From contig NZ_FUZI01000004.1 of assembly GCF_900166965.1 (NCBI RefSeq), forward strand, positions 186,001 to 250,000: a stretch of 64,000 bases of DNA, given 5' to 3'. The stretch is from Photobacterium piscicola. GTDB taxonomy: Bacteria; Pseudomonadota; Gammaproteobacteria; Enterobacterales; Vibrionaceae. The position numbers were made by a program, and so were the translations under genes. Positions 29,308-38,031 of the stretch are shown here, piece by piece. The notes under the pieces were generated by a model that was not told where the DNA came from, did no database searches, and worked only from the letters and a program-made list of their open reading frames with translations. Position 1 is the first letter of the stretch. Each line of letters opens with the position of its first letter.

Positions 29308-29360
29308 AAAAAACCACTGTGATATATGCAAATATTAGTGAGTGCATACTTCACAGTGGC
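29308..29360 (-). terminator. Terminator after yejK
   Basis: Read leftward, CCACTGTGA pairs with TCACAGTGG and an inner TGCA/TGCA pair extends the hairpin, followed by six T. It lies about 40 bases after the yejK stop. Confidence 0.8.
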
Positions 29361-29397
29361 TTTATTTATTACTAACAGTGCTGCATAACAGTCGTTA

Positions 29398-30411
29398 TTA
29401 ATTATCGCTATTTAAACGACGTAATAACTGATCTTTCAAATTAGGCGGCGTGCCTTTGATGGTTAATGTATCGGTTTCTGCATCATAAAAAATACGTTCA
29501 CCTAATAACATACTGTCAAAGTTAAGCGTCATACCACCGCCTGAGCCAACAAATTTGGTCAATTTACGCATTGCAGTACGATCGGCAGGGAAACTTTCTT
29601 CTAACTCGTAACCTTGCTTTGAAGTAAAATCGTAAAAATTAGTACCATCATCTGCCGCAGGTAACTCACCGGATAGCTCTTTTACGGTAACTTCATCACC
29701 CGCTTGCAGCTGACCATTACAGTAATCATAAACTTGTTTACGATATTGCTGCTTTTCTTCTTTATCTAGACGAGAATCCGCACAAAAATCCTCTACCGCT
29801 TGCATCAAGACTTGGTTTTGAACTTTAACGTCTAAACCTACTTCTGCTTGCATAAAATCAAGGAAGAAATCAGCGATCTTACGCCCTACGCGACCTTTAG
29901 CAAAAGTAAGATAGCGGGTTGATTCTGGGTTAGTTTCCCATGATGACAAATCAATACGTGCAACGATATCCATCTTATTAATATCAAGATAGTCAGTCGC
30001 ACTGATACCTAATTGATCAGTGACTTTCATGCTATGACACGTCGGTAACATACCAATAAACAAATAGTCTGTTGCCAATGACTGGTATTCAGCCATCACT
30101 AAAGTACCCGCTTCAGAAAACGGATATTTCGCTAATTCAACCTGTAAACGTTGCACTGATTGATTTGAAAACGTCAGGAAATCTAACTCTCCTTGACGAA
30201 ATTGTTTCAACCAATGAGCAAACTCACTATCAGCAGCAAAATGCGCGAAGCCTTTTGTTCCTTTGCTACTATAAATTCGATGTAATTCAGCAACAAGATC
30301 TTCTGTCGCAGAATCATTATCAAGGGTTTGATTTCTAAGATGAATTTCTAAATCATCTTGGTCGTTTTTTACTAATTGATGTAGAATGACGTTCGAAAGT
30401 GTAAGACTCAT
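29398..30411 (-). CDS. yejK: Nucleoid-associated protein YejK (NdpA)
   Basis: 337 residues beginning MSLTLSNVILHQLVKNDQDD, as in YejK/NdpA of enteric bacteria and Vibrio. Proteins of this family co-purify with the nucleoid, and E. coli YejK has been reported to bind topoisomerase IV and gyrase. The length agrees with E. coli. It is divergent from yejL with a 76-base gap, the same arrangement as in E. coli. Confidence 0.96.
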   Translation of the reverse strand: MSLTLSNVILHQLVKNDQDDLEIHLRNQTLDNDSATEDLVAELHRIYSSKGTKGFAHFAADSEFAHWLKQFRQGELDFLTFSNQSVQRLQVELAKYPFSEAGTLVMAEYQSLATDYLFIGMLPTCHSMKVTDQLGISATDYLDINKMDIVARIDLSSWETNPESTRYLTFAKGRVGRKIADFFLDFMQAEVGLDVKVQNQVLMQAVEDFCADSRLDKEEKQQYRKQVYDYCNGQLQAGDEVTVKELSGELPAADDGTNFYDFTSKQGYELEESFPADRTAMRKLTKFVGSGGGMTLNFDSMLLGERIFYDAETDTLTIKGTPPNLKDQLLRRLNSDN

Positions 30412-30487
30412 AATGGAAAAGGTTTTCAGGAAAACTGAACTCTAGGTTATCATAAGTCGTTATCCTAAACATTAAACAAGATTTCTT

Positions 30488-30706
30488 ATGCCAATCACTT
30501 CAAAATATAGCACTAAAAAAGTTGAACAAATCATTGATGACGTGTTCGATGTTCTAGACAAACATAAAACATCACCAGAATTAGCCCTAATGGTTGTAGG
30601 TGATATTGCTACTAACATTATCAATGCCAATGTACCTGTTGCACAACGTGAAGTTCTTGCACAAAAATTTGCAAAAGCACTACAGGCCTCAATTAAAAAA
30701 GATTAA
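30488..30706 (+). CDS. yejL: YejL family protein (DUF1414)
   Basis: A 72-residue small soluble protein beginning MPITSKYSTKKVEQIIDDVF, characteristic of YejL (UPF0352). It is helical and dimeric in known structures; its function is unknown. It lies directly before yejM, the conserved order yejK-yejL-yejM. Confidence 0.95.
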   Translation: MPITSKYSTKKVEQIIDDVFDVLDKHKTSPELALMVVGDIATNIINANVPVAQREVLAQKFAKALQASIKKD

Positions 30707-30758
30707 GTTTAGCTTGAGAGTTAAACATAGCATTGAAGACTGAGAAGAATTGACATTT

Positions 30759-32627
30759 ATGGTCGCCAGCACATACAAAGACAAAGTTTCCCAGCTAATT
30801 AGTTGGGGACACTGGTTTAGCTTTTTCAATATCATCGCTGCCATGCTATTGGGCACGCGTTATATTATTTATTCAGAATGGCCGACAACAACGATCGGAC
30901 AACTGTATCTAGGATTAAGCTGGATCGGGCATTTTGGTTTCCTTGTCTTTGGTATTTATATACTGATCCTCTTTCCTGCAAGTTTTCTTATTCCCTCACA
31001 GCGTTTAATGCGTGTGTTTGCGGTATTAGTTTCAACGGTAGGATTGACCGCATTACTGCTTGATACCTATGCTTATCAAAGTGTCGACTTACATTTAAGT
31101 CCGCTGGTATGGGATTTGTTATTAAGCGGTGAAAAAACAGAGCTAAATACGCGCTGGCAATACCTATTTATTGTCGTTCCAGTCATATTCCTGATCGAGA
31201 TGATATTCTCAGAATGGATTTGGCGTAAACTTAGAAAGCTAACCCGTAAAAACGTCGGTGGCCCCATTGCCATCATGTTCGGTCTATGCTTTCTAAGTAG
31301 CCACATTATTTATATCTGGGCGGATGCTAACCTTTACCGTCCAGTCACAATGCAACGTTCAAATTTCCCACTGTCATACCCAATGACAGCGAAAACGTTC
31401 ATGGAAAAACATGGCCTTTTAGATCGCCAAGAATATGTTAAACGCCAAGCACAACAAGGCATTAATAACAGTGAAATGATGCGTTATCCAATCGATAAAA
31501 TTAATTTCATCGATAAAGGTACCAAGCAAAACTTACTGATTATTATGGTCGATAGTTTACGCAGTGACATGGTTAATACCACAACAATGCCTAATCTAAC
31601 GGCTTTTGCTGATAACAATATTAACTATACTGATAACTACAGTACCAGTAATAATAATAGCGGCGTATTTGGCTTACTTTATGGTTTACCAAGTGGTTAT
31701 GCCAACAGTATTCGTGCAGAAGGCAAATCACCACTGCTGCTTGATACGCTACAAAATCGTGGTTATCACTTTGGTCTATTCAGTGGTGAAGGGTTTGAAC
31801 AACCTATTTATCGCGATGCTATTTTCTCTAAAACTCAGCTTGCAACTATAGATAACCTTGATAATGGAAAGCGCACGCCAAGTGATCGTTTAGCCTTTAA
31901 TGATTGGCACCGTTGGCTAGAGAAGCAAAAAGCTGATGAGCCGTGGTTTAGTCTGCTTGAATTAACTTCAGTTGATCAATATGAAGAAAGTAGTGATTAT
32001 CAAACTAAATTTACGCCATCTTTAGGCAGTAATTTACTTCATGATAAAAAAGTAGATTCTAATGTATTACTTAAAAATAGCTACCGTAACGCGGCTTATC
32101 ATATTGATACGATTTTAGGTAAAGTGTTTGCGCAATTAAAAGCACAATCAATGTTAGATAATACTATCGTGGTTGTTACCTCAAACCATGGTACTGAGTT
32201 TAATGAAACAGGTAATAATACTTGGGGCTCTGATAGCAATTACAGCCAATATCAGATCAAAGTACCAATGATCATTCATTGGCCACTGCACCCACCTCAA
32301 GTTGTTACCCGTCCAACCAGTAACCTTGATTTAGTGCCAACCTTGATGGAGTCACTGTTTAATGTGGCGTCTAATCCATCAAATTACAGCTCAGGTATCA
32401 GCCTGTTTGATAATAACAGTGATCGTCGTTGGATATTAGCGGGTGATAATAATGATATTGTGGTGATTCAAAAAGGCACCACCACTGTTGTCGATAAATA
32501 CGGTAACTATCGTGTTTATAATGATAATTATCAGCTAATGGATCAGGATAAACCTAAACTATCGACACTGATGCAAGTTATGCATGAGTTAAAACGGTTT
32601 TATATTCCTAATGACCTTAATAATTAA
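30759..32627 (+). CDS. yejM: Inner membrane sulfatase-like protein YejM (PbgA/LapC)
   Basis: About 622 residues. Five N-terminal helices (about 20-190) are followed by a periplasmic alkaline-phosphatase-fold domain (about 240-590) with IIMVDSLRSDM. In E. coli, YejM controls lipopolysaccharide synthesis by antagonising LapB and so stabilising LpxC against FtsH; it also binds cardiolipin or LPS. Start: the ATG giving MVASTYKDKVSQLISWGHWF aligns with the E. coli N-terminus; a TTG nine bases earlier (30750) is in frame. The terminator follows at 32642. Confidence 0.95.
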   Translation: MVASTYKDKVSQLISWGHWFSFFNIIAAMLLGTRYIIYSEWPTTTIGQLYLGLSWIGHFGFLVFGIYILILFPASFLIPSQRLMRVFAVLVSTVGLTALLLDTYAYQSVDLHLSPLVWDLLLSGEKTELNTRWQYLFIVVPVIFLIEMIFSEWIWRKLRKLTRKNVGGPIAIMFGLCFLSSHIIYIWADANLYRPVTMQRSNFPLSYPMTAKTFMEKHGLLDRQEYVKRQAQQGINNSEMMRYPIDKINFIDKGTKQNLLIIMVDSLRSDMVNTTTMPNLTAFADNNINYTDNYSTSNNNSGVFGLLYGLPSGYANSIRAEGKSPLLLDTLQNRGYHFGLFSGEGFEQPIYRDAIFSKTQLATIDNLDNGKRTPSDRLAFNDWHRWLEKQKADEPWFSLLELTSVDQYEESSDYQTKFTPSLGSNLLHDKKVDSNVLLKNSYRNAAYHIDTILGKVFAQLKAQSMLDNTIVVVTSNHGTEFNETGNNTWGSDSNYSQYQIKVPMIIHWPLHPPQVVTRPTSNLDLVPTLMESLFNVASNPSNYSSGISLFDNNSDRRWILAGDNNDIVVIQKGTTTVVDKYGNYRVYNDNYQLMDQDKPKLSTLMQVMHELKRFYIPNDLNN

Positions 32628-32641
32628 CATTATATAACACT

Positions 32642-32670
32642 AAAAAAGCAGCTTTCGAGCTGCTTTTTTT
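32642..32670. terminator. Bidirectional terminator between yejM and a small lipoprotein gene
   Basis: AAAAAAGCAGCT and AGCTGCTTTTTT around TTCG, with A and T runs serving both convergent genes. Confidence 0.92.
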
Positions 32671-32689
32671 ATACGATTAGCGGCAGTAG

Positions 32690-32971
32690 TTAGAGATAAT
32701 CCGTTCGATTATCCGCGTAACAATGTTCAAATCCATCTTGCCAGCCATTACGGTATTTTAATATTGTTGCCATTCGTTCAGGATCACGTCGAAAACCATC
32801 AAGATACGTATTACCCGCAACTGAACGGCTATAACAACCATCCTGATACCCATCAAGATAGGCTCGTTCAAACCCCAACTCAGCTAACTGCTGATGACGG
32901 CTACTACTGCAACCATTTAATACACTCAAGCTTATAATACTTATCATATTTATCAATAATAGCCGCTTCAT
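32690..32971 (-). CDS. Small lipoprotein of unknown function
   Basis: 93 residues. A signal with lipobox LNGC puts the lipidated cysteine at residue 21 (CSSSRHQQ), likely on the outer membrane. The mature part has two related segments, LDGYQDGCYS and YRNGWQDGFEHC, each with an aromatic-x-DG pattern. The two cysteines (besides the lipid one) may form a disulfide. I do not recognise a named family. It is convergent with yejM; the coding-strand ATG has AAGG eight bases upstream. Confidence 0.8.
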   Translation of the reverse strand: MKRLLLINMISIISLSVLNGCSSSRHQQLAELGFERAYLDGYQDGCYSRSVAGNTYLDGFRRDPERMATILKYRNGWQDGFEHCYADNRTDYL

Positions 32972-33253
32972 CTCGTTAACCTTTTACTTATATAAGTATC
33001 CAATAACGTTAATAACAACATTCATTATTTTTTAATATTATATTTTTACTAGCATGGCTTAAAAATAGATAGTAACGGCTGATTTAGTTGTAATATAAAT
33101 AAGAATAAGTGTGACAAAAGGATGAATTAGATCTCACTTTTTAGTGTAAAACAGAATATATCGCTAACTTGTGGCATATATCCTGCTAATTTCGCAGATA
33201 ATAGTTAACAATAACACCGTCACTCACTAACTGACTCATGGAATAGAGTATTA

Positions 33254-34879
33254 ATGAACGCGCAGATTTCATCTTTCTATCAAACAGTTACTAAACAATG
33301 CAGTAATGCTCATAGCCTTAGAACTATTTGTGAATTAGTCTGCCGTAATCTTATTCAAAGTTTTTCAATTAATCATCTGCAACTTATTATTAAATCAAAT
33401 AACGAGTGGAAATTATTATTAGAGCTAAACAGTAAAGGTATACAATATTATTTTCCACCAACAATAATACCGACAGCAAATGAATATTATTATAAAAACA
33501 TTCATTACTATGCTAATAAAACTGAAGCATCAATTGATATATTTAAAAATTATCGTTATATATTAGTTCCATTAAAATACCATGCAAAGATTATTGGTCA
33601 TTTAACTATTGCAGCACCATTAACCTCAACACTACAACCGAAACACCTCACGATATTAACCGCATTATTAGCCACAGAAATTACCGCTGGCTTAATAAAG
33701 CAAACGACAAAAAGCCATAGTCTCAGCCGTAAACACGCTGAAAAAGAATTACTTTCAAGTAAAGAACAACAACAATCATTATTAAACTACCTACAGGGTA
33801 TGCATGAAATTTCTTTTCAATTATGGCGTAGTAACATAATGAAAGACATGCTGTTTATTGCTGTTGATGAAGGAAAAAAACGACTTAATATCGATAGAAT
33901 GGCGATTTTTCTATTTGATGAACAACAAAAAATGCACGGTACTTTCGGCACTGATATTCAAGGGAATACTGTCGATGAGTTTTATTTTCATTCCGATATT
34001 CCTAATCAATGGTTTGCATCTAAGACATTAAAAGATAAAGAATATATCGCATTTCAAGAAAACACCCCACTCTACCATGATTTACAACAAATTGGCTTTG
34101 GTTGGAGTGCTTATATTGCGCTATGGGATGAAGATACGCCTATCGGATGGATTGCTTGTGATAATTTACTTACAGGACAACCATTGCGTAATTATCACCA
34201 TCAATTGTTGAAACAATATGGTTTTATTGTTTCACAACATATTTTACGACTACAAGCAGCAGATACACTTATCAAGCTCAATCATGATCTCGAACAACGA
34301 GTACAAAGCCGAACCAAAGCGCTCAATAAAGCCAATGAACAGCTGCAGAAATTATCTAGAATTGATGCACTTACAAATATTGCTAATCGCCGAGTCTATG
34401 ATGAAACGGTAATGACTGAATGGCGTCGAGCAAATAGGCTCGGTTTACCACTATCATTACTCATCTTAGATATTGATAATTTCAAAACTTATAACGATAA
34501 ACTCGGTCATGCCGCTGGTGATCAATGCTTAAAAACTATTGCCGCGGTGCTGTCTAAAGTTGAACGTCGAGCTGGAACGTTATTTGCCCGTTATGGTGGC
34601 GAAGAGTTTGTACTGTTATTACCAGGACAAGACCAACAAGCCGCGGTCAATAATGCGCAACGCTTACTTAATGCAATGCATAAAATAGCGTTGCCATTTC
34701 CATGTCTTGAATTAAATAATAACGTTCCAGCTATTGTCACAATCAGTATTGGTGTCAGTACTATTATTCCATCGCAAACAACAACCTATGATGCATTTTT
34801 CAAACATGTTGATACCGCACTATATCAAGCAAAAGCCGAAGGGAAAGATTGCTTCAGAGTGCTATCACCTACTTTATAA
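33254..34879 (+). CDS. Diguanylate cyclase with GAF-type sensor
   Basis: 541 residues, cytoplasmic. Two GAF-like regions appear N-terminally (about 15-150 and 185-330), then a coiled-coil (about 335-365) and a GGDEF domain (about 370-540). The active site is RYGGEEFVLLLPG, and DIDNFKTYNDKLGHAAGD is the metal/substrate motif, so c-di-GMP synthesis is expected. At the product-inhibition site the usual RxxD is RAGT, so feedback by this route is probably lost. What the GAF part senses is unknown. It is monocistronic; a long AT hairpin follows. Confidence 0.92.
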   Translation: MNAQISSFYQTVTKQCSNAHSLRTICELVCRNLIQSFSINHLQLIIKSNNEWKLLLELNSKGIQYYFPPTIIPTANEYYYKNIHYYANKTEASIDIFKNYRYILVPLKYHAKIIGHLTIAAPLTSTLQPKHLTILTALLATEITAGLIKQTTKSHSLSRKHAEKELLSSKEQQQSLLNYLQGMHEISFQLWRSNIMKDMLFIAVDEGKKRLNIDRMAIFLFDEQQKMHGTFGTDIQGNTVDEFYFHSDIPNQWFASKTLKDKEYIAFQENTPLYHDLQQIGFGWSAYIALWDEDTPIGWIACDNLLTGQPLRNYHHQLLKQYGFIVSQHILRLQAADTLIKLNHDLEQRVQSRTKALNKANEQLQKLSRIDALTNIANRRVYDETVMTEWRRANRLGLPLSLLILDIDNFKTYNDKLGHAAGDQCLKTIAAVLSKVERRAGTLFARYGGEEFVLLLPGQDQQAAVNNAQRLLNAMHKIALPFPCLELNNNVPAIVTISIGVSTIIPSQTTTYDAFFKHVDTALYQAKAEGKDCFRVLSPTL

Positions 34880-34890
34880 ACAAACATTAA

Positions 34891-34927
34891 CAATAAAAAA
34901 TTATCGAATAACAATAATTTTTTATTG
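34891..34927 (+). terminator. AT-rich hairpin after the diguanylate cyclase
   Basis: CAATAAAAAATTAT (34891-34904) and ATAATTTTTTATTG (34914-34927) are perfect inverse copies around a nine-base loop. The absence of GC pairs makes it a weak terminator at best. Confidence 0.45.
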
Positions 34928-34983
34928 CAAAGCATTTTATTGTGCCATATTCTAGCTTCATCAACTGAATGAGGAACAATCAT

Positions 34984-35532
34984 ATGTCAAAAATTCAACA
35001 ACAAAGTCGCAGAGTAAAAATCCTATTCCAGCTATTTTTTATTCTAACGCCAATTTTAGTCTGTTATTTTTGGTTAACAGTAGCAACACCTTATGACTTT
35101 TTAAGAAATACCGGCATAGTACAAACATCTTTTGATATTAATCAGCTAACAGAAACACCATTAACATTGACCACCCGTTTACTCGCGCTCGTAACAAGCT
35201 TAATTTACTGTTCGATTATTATGTATGCCTTAAAAATTCTTATTCGGTTATTTGGTAACTATGAAAACAAACACATCTTTACTTTAGAAAATGCCAACTG
35301 CTATCAAAAGCTTGGTTATAGTGTATTTTATTGGGTCGGCGGTTCACTTTTTTACCAACCATTAATGACGTTAATACTAACCTTTAATAATCCTCCCAAT
35401 CACCGCATGATTATGATTAGCTTTGTAGGTATCGATTTTTTAACCCTATTAATAGGCGCTATTATTGTTATAATTTCATGGGTTATGAAAGAAGGCTATC
35501 ACCTCGCCGATGAACAAAATTACACAATTTAA
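34984..35532 (+). CDS. DUF2975-type membrane protein
   Basis: About 182 residues with four predicted helices (about 12-33, 64-88, 110-133, 147-173). The general pattern, including a central loop FGNYENKHIFTLENANCYQKLGY split here into KHIFTLENA, resembles DUF2975 membrane proteins. These are nearly always followed by a small YozG-type regulator, as here after nine bases. The function is unknown; the pair behaves like a membrane protein with its own transcriptional controller. The ATG at 34984 has GAGGAA seven bases upstream, which is why it is preferred over the ATG at 34969. Confidence 0.75.
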   Translation: MSKIQQQSRRVKILFQLFFILTPILVCYFWLTVATPYDFLRNTGIVQTSFDINQLTETPLTLTTRLLALVTSLIYCSIIMYALKILIRLFGNYENKHIFTLENANCYQKLGYSVFYWVGGSLFYQPLMTLILTFNNPPNHRMIMISFVGIDFLTLLIGAIIVIISWVMKEGYHLADEQNYTI

Positions 35533-35541
35533 GAGTTTATT

Positions 35542-35757
35542 ATGACTATTGTTATTAATTTAGATGTAATAATGGCGAAACGAAAAATACGGTTAAAAAC
35601 ATTAGCGCAAGCAATGGATATGACAGAAGCTAATTTATCAATACTAAAAAATGGTAAAGCAAAAGCTGTTCGATTTTCGACACTTGATAAACTTTGCGAA
35701 CAACTTGATTGCCAGCCAGCAGATATTCTTGAATTTCAAAAAAACGATGATAATTAG
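35542..35757 (+). CDS. Small Cro/CI-type HTH regulator (YozG-like)
   Basis: 71 residues, essentially one helix-turn-helix: IMAKRKIRLKTLAQAMD, then MTEANLSILKNGKAKAVRFS, then LDKLCEQLDCQPADILE. This is the xenobiotic-response/YozG pattern. Its pairing with the preceding DUF2975 membrane gene is widespread and suggests joint regulation. The start ATG lies nine bases after the membrane gene's stop, so they are one operon. Confidence 0.9.
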   Translation: MTIVINLDVIMAKRKIRLKTLAQAMDMTEANLSILKNGKAKAVRFSTLDKLCEQLDCQPADILEFQKNDDN

Positions 35758-35801
35758 CGTTTCGTTTATGGCGATAACTATTTTTAAAAAATATAAATAA
35801 C

Positions 35802-35831
35802 AAAAAAGCAGCATGTTGATGCTGCTTTTTT
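35802..35831. terminator. Bidirectional terminator between HTH gene and topB
   Basis: AAAAAAGCAGCA and TGCTGCTTTTTT pair around TGTTGA. Confidence 0.92.
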
Positions 35832-35862
35832 GTAAGCTATCAGTCAGTAATTAAATCATCCA

Positions 35863-37815
35863 CTACGATTTACGCTTTGGTGCAGCCTTAGGTTTGGCCG
35901 ACGTCGATTTTTTGGCATAACTGCGTTTTTTAGCACGAGGCTTAAATTCAGGTGAAGTCAACGAACGTAAACTTGGTGGCACATCACTCACTTTTACCTG
36001 CTCCATTAAGGTTGTTACTTGTTGTTCTAATGCAGCCATAAATGGTTGATATGCACATTTTCTATCTGCCATATCATGCAGTTGATGCTCCCAATGCGCA
36101 GTCATATCAGGATATGTTGATGTATCGGGTAAAGCGTAAATTAAACCTTTCCCCGCCTCAGAAGCATGAATAGCTTTACCTTGGCGCTGCAATAACTGGC
36201 GTTTAAACAACATTTCTAAAATACCTGCTCGCGTTGCTTCGGTACCTAAACCATCAGTATCACGCAGGATTTTCTTTAATGAAGCATCAGATACAAACCG
36301 CGCAATACCCGTCATCGCTTGTAATAATGTCGCTTCGGTAAATGCTTTTGGTGGCTCGGTCATCTTATCTTTGATTTCACCATCATGGCAGACCAATACC
36401 GTACCTTTATCTAGGGGTGGCACCTTATCGGCTAAATCACTGTCTTCTTTTTTATCATCACGCCCTAATAGCGCTCGCCAACCTGGTGACATTAACTGAC
36501 GACCTTTAGCAATAAAGAGCCCATTAGCAATAGTGAATACTAACTTAGCATCAGCATATTCAGCTGCTGGATAAAATTGCATTAAGTACTGGCGAGCAAT
36601 TAATTGATATATTTTCGCTTCATAACCCGTTAATACTGATGAAGATTTAGGGGTAGGAATAATCGCATGGTGAGCATCCACTTTTTTGTCATTCCATGCT
36701 TTTGATTTTAATGCTGTATTCGCATTATCCACTGCAGAAGCTAACTGATTATCCGTTGTCGCAATCGCACGACACACATCATTCGCTTGTTTCAAATGAT
36801 CCAATGGTAGATGGCGACTGTCAGAACGAGGGTAAGTGATCACTTTATGTTTTTCATATAATGACTGACAAGTCGATAATACATCAGTCGCACTCATGCC
36901 AAACCGTTTCGCCGCATCAATCTGTAACGCGGATAATGAGTATGGTAACGGTGGCGCTTGTTTAGTTTGCTTACGCTCAGATTCGGTTACTTCTGCAGCT
37001 TGGCCTTTAATCCGTGCCACCACGTTTTCACATAACTTACGATTAAGCACTCGCCCTTCTGAATCTTGGTGAGGTTCACATGATTTACTTGGCTGCCACT
37101 TGGCATAAATCGTTTGTTCACCGTAAGTGATTAATGCCAATACTTCATAAAACGGTTTGGCGACAAAATTAGCAATCTCATCATCACGTCGAACAACCAG
37201 CCCTAAGATCGGTGTTTGCACTCGACCGACCGATAATACGCCGCGATAACCGCCCTTTTGCCCCAACAAAGTATAAGCACGGGTCATATTCATGCCATAT
37301 AACCAATCAGCACGCGAACGTGCAAGGGCTGAAACTGATAACGGAATAAAATCACGGTTACTGCGCATTGTGGCTAAAGCTTTTTTAACTGCTGCTGGGT
37401 TTAAATCTGAAATAAGCAGTCGTTGTGCCGCTTCTTTTTTGGTTTTGGATATTTTGACGTAATCAATCACTTCATCCACCAGCAACTGTCCTTCTCGATC
37501 GGGATCGCCAGCATGTACCACTGCAGTTGCTGTTTTCGCCAATTTTTTGATCACCGCTAATTGTTGCTTAGCGGCTTTTCGAGGAATTAATTGCCATTGC
37601 TGAGGCACAATCGGCAAGTCTTCCAAGTGCCACTTTTTATAGCGTTCATCATAAGCATCAGGCTCGACTTGTTCTAATAAATGCCCAATACACCAAGTGA
37701 CAATATCGCCATTCCCTACTTCAATATAGCCGGTATTATTTTTATGAGGGCGAGGTAATACAGCAGCGATTGCTCGGCCTAAGCTTGGTTTTTCAGCTAT
37801 ATATAAGCAACTCAT
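35863..37815 (-). CDS. topB: DNA topoisomerase III
   Basis: A 650-residue type IA topoisomerase that resolves DNA strands and replication intermediates. The Toprim domain begins MSCLYIAEKPSLGRAIAAVL and contains DPDREGQ, the acidic metal site. The catalytic tyrosine is in KVITYPRSDSRHL. The C-terminal tail is Lys/Ala-rich. E. coli topB also lies next to selD and ydjA, as here with mnmH added. The ribosome binding site is weak; a small open frame upstream overlaps its start by 23 bases and could couple translation. Confidence 0.97.
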   Translation of the reverse strand: MSCLYIAEKPSLGRAIAAVLPRPHKNNTGYIEVGNGDIVTWCIGHLLEQVEPDAYDERYKKWHLEDLPIVPQQWQLIPRKAAKQQLAVIKKLAKTATAVVHAGDPDREGQLLVDEVIDYVKISKTKKEAAQRLLISDLNPAAVKKALATMRSNRDFIPLSVSALARSRADWLYGMNMTRAYTLLGQKGGYRGVLSVGRVQTPILGLVVRRDDEIANFVAKPFYEVLALITYGEQTIYAKWQPSKSCEPHQDSEGRVLNRKLCENVVARIKGQAAEVTESERKQTKQAPPLPYSLSALQIDAAKRFGMSATDVLSTCQSLYEKHKVITYPRSDSRHLPLDHLKQANDVCRAIATTDNQLASAVDNANTALKSKAWNDKKVDAHHAIIPTPKSSSVLTGYEAKIYQLIARQYLMQFYPAAEYADAKLVFTIANGLFIAKGRQLMSPGWRALLGRDDKKEDSDLADKVPPLDKGTVLVCHDGEIKDKMTEPPKAFTEATLLQAMTGIARFVSDASLKKILRDTDGLGTEATRAGILEMLFKRQLLQRQGKAIHASEAGKGLIYALPDTSTYPDMTAHWEHQLHDMADRKCAYQPFMAALEQQVTTLMEQVKVSDVPPSLRSLTSPEFKPRAKKRSYAKKSTSAKPKAAPKRKS

Positions 37816-37984
37816 GGGGATCTTTATCTGAAAGGATTAATAGTAAGACTGTACCGAAAATGGATGCTAACAGCAACATAACACTGGATATTAAACCAGT
37901 AGTTATCTGTTTGTTTTTTGCAATTGATCTTGCAAGATCATCGAGGTTGACATGACTAGCTAATAAAAAAGCCAAACACATCAT
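37793..37984 (-). CDS. Possible small membrane protein before topB
   Basis: Up to 63 residues, starting MMCLAFLLASHVNLDDLARS. It has one strongly hydrophobic helix (about 28-51) and a charged end (LSDKDPHELLIYS). It overlaps the topB start by 23 bases. Against it: the start codon lies in the loop of the mnmH terminator, there is no clear ribosome binding site, and I recognise no family. A 16-bp perfect palindrome (37925-37940) lies within it. Confidence 0.3.
   Translation of the reverse strand: MMCLAFLLASHVNLDDLARSIAKNKQITTGLISSVMLLLASIFGTVLLLILSDKDPHELLIYS
37925..37940. promoter_or_regulatory. 16-bp palindrome upstream of topB
   Basis: TGATCTTGCAAGATCA is self-complementary with no spacer and lies about 110 bases before the topB start. 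It may be an operator, but a perfect 16-mer palindrome is expected about once by chance in a window this size. Confidence 0.25.
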
Positions 37985-38006
37985 ATTAATAGATATATTT
38001 GGCTTT
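37965..38006 (-). terminator. Terminator after mnmH
   Basis: Read leftward, AAAGCCAAA pairs with TTTGGCTTT across a 21-base loop and is followed by T residues, shortly after the mnmH stop. Confidence 0.7.
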
Positions 38007-38031
38007 CATTTAATCTGTAGATATCAATAAA

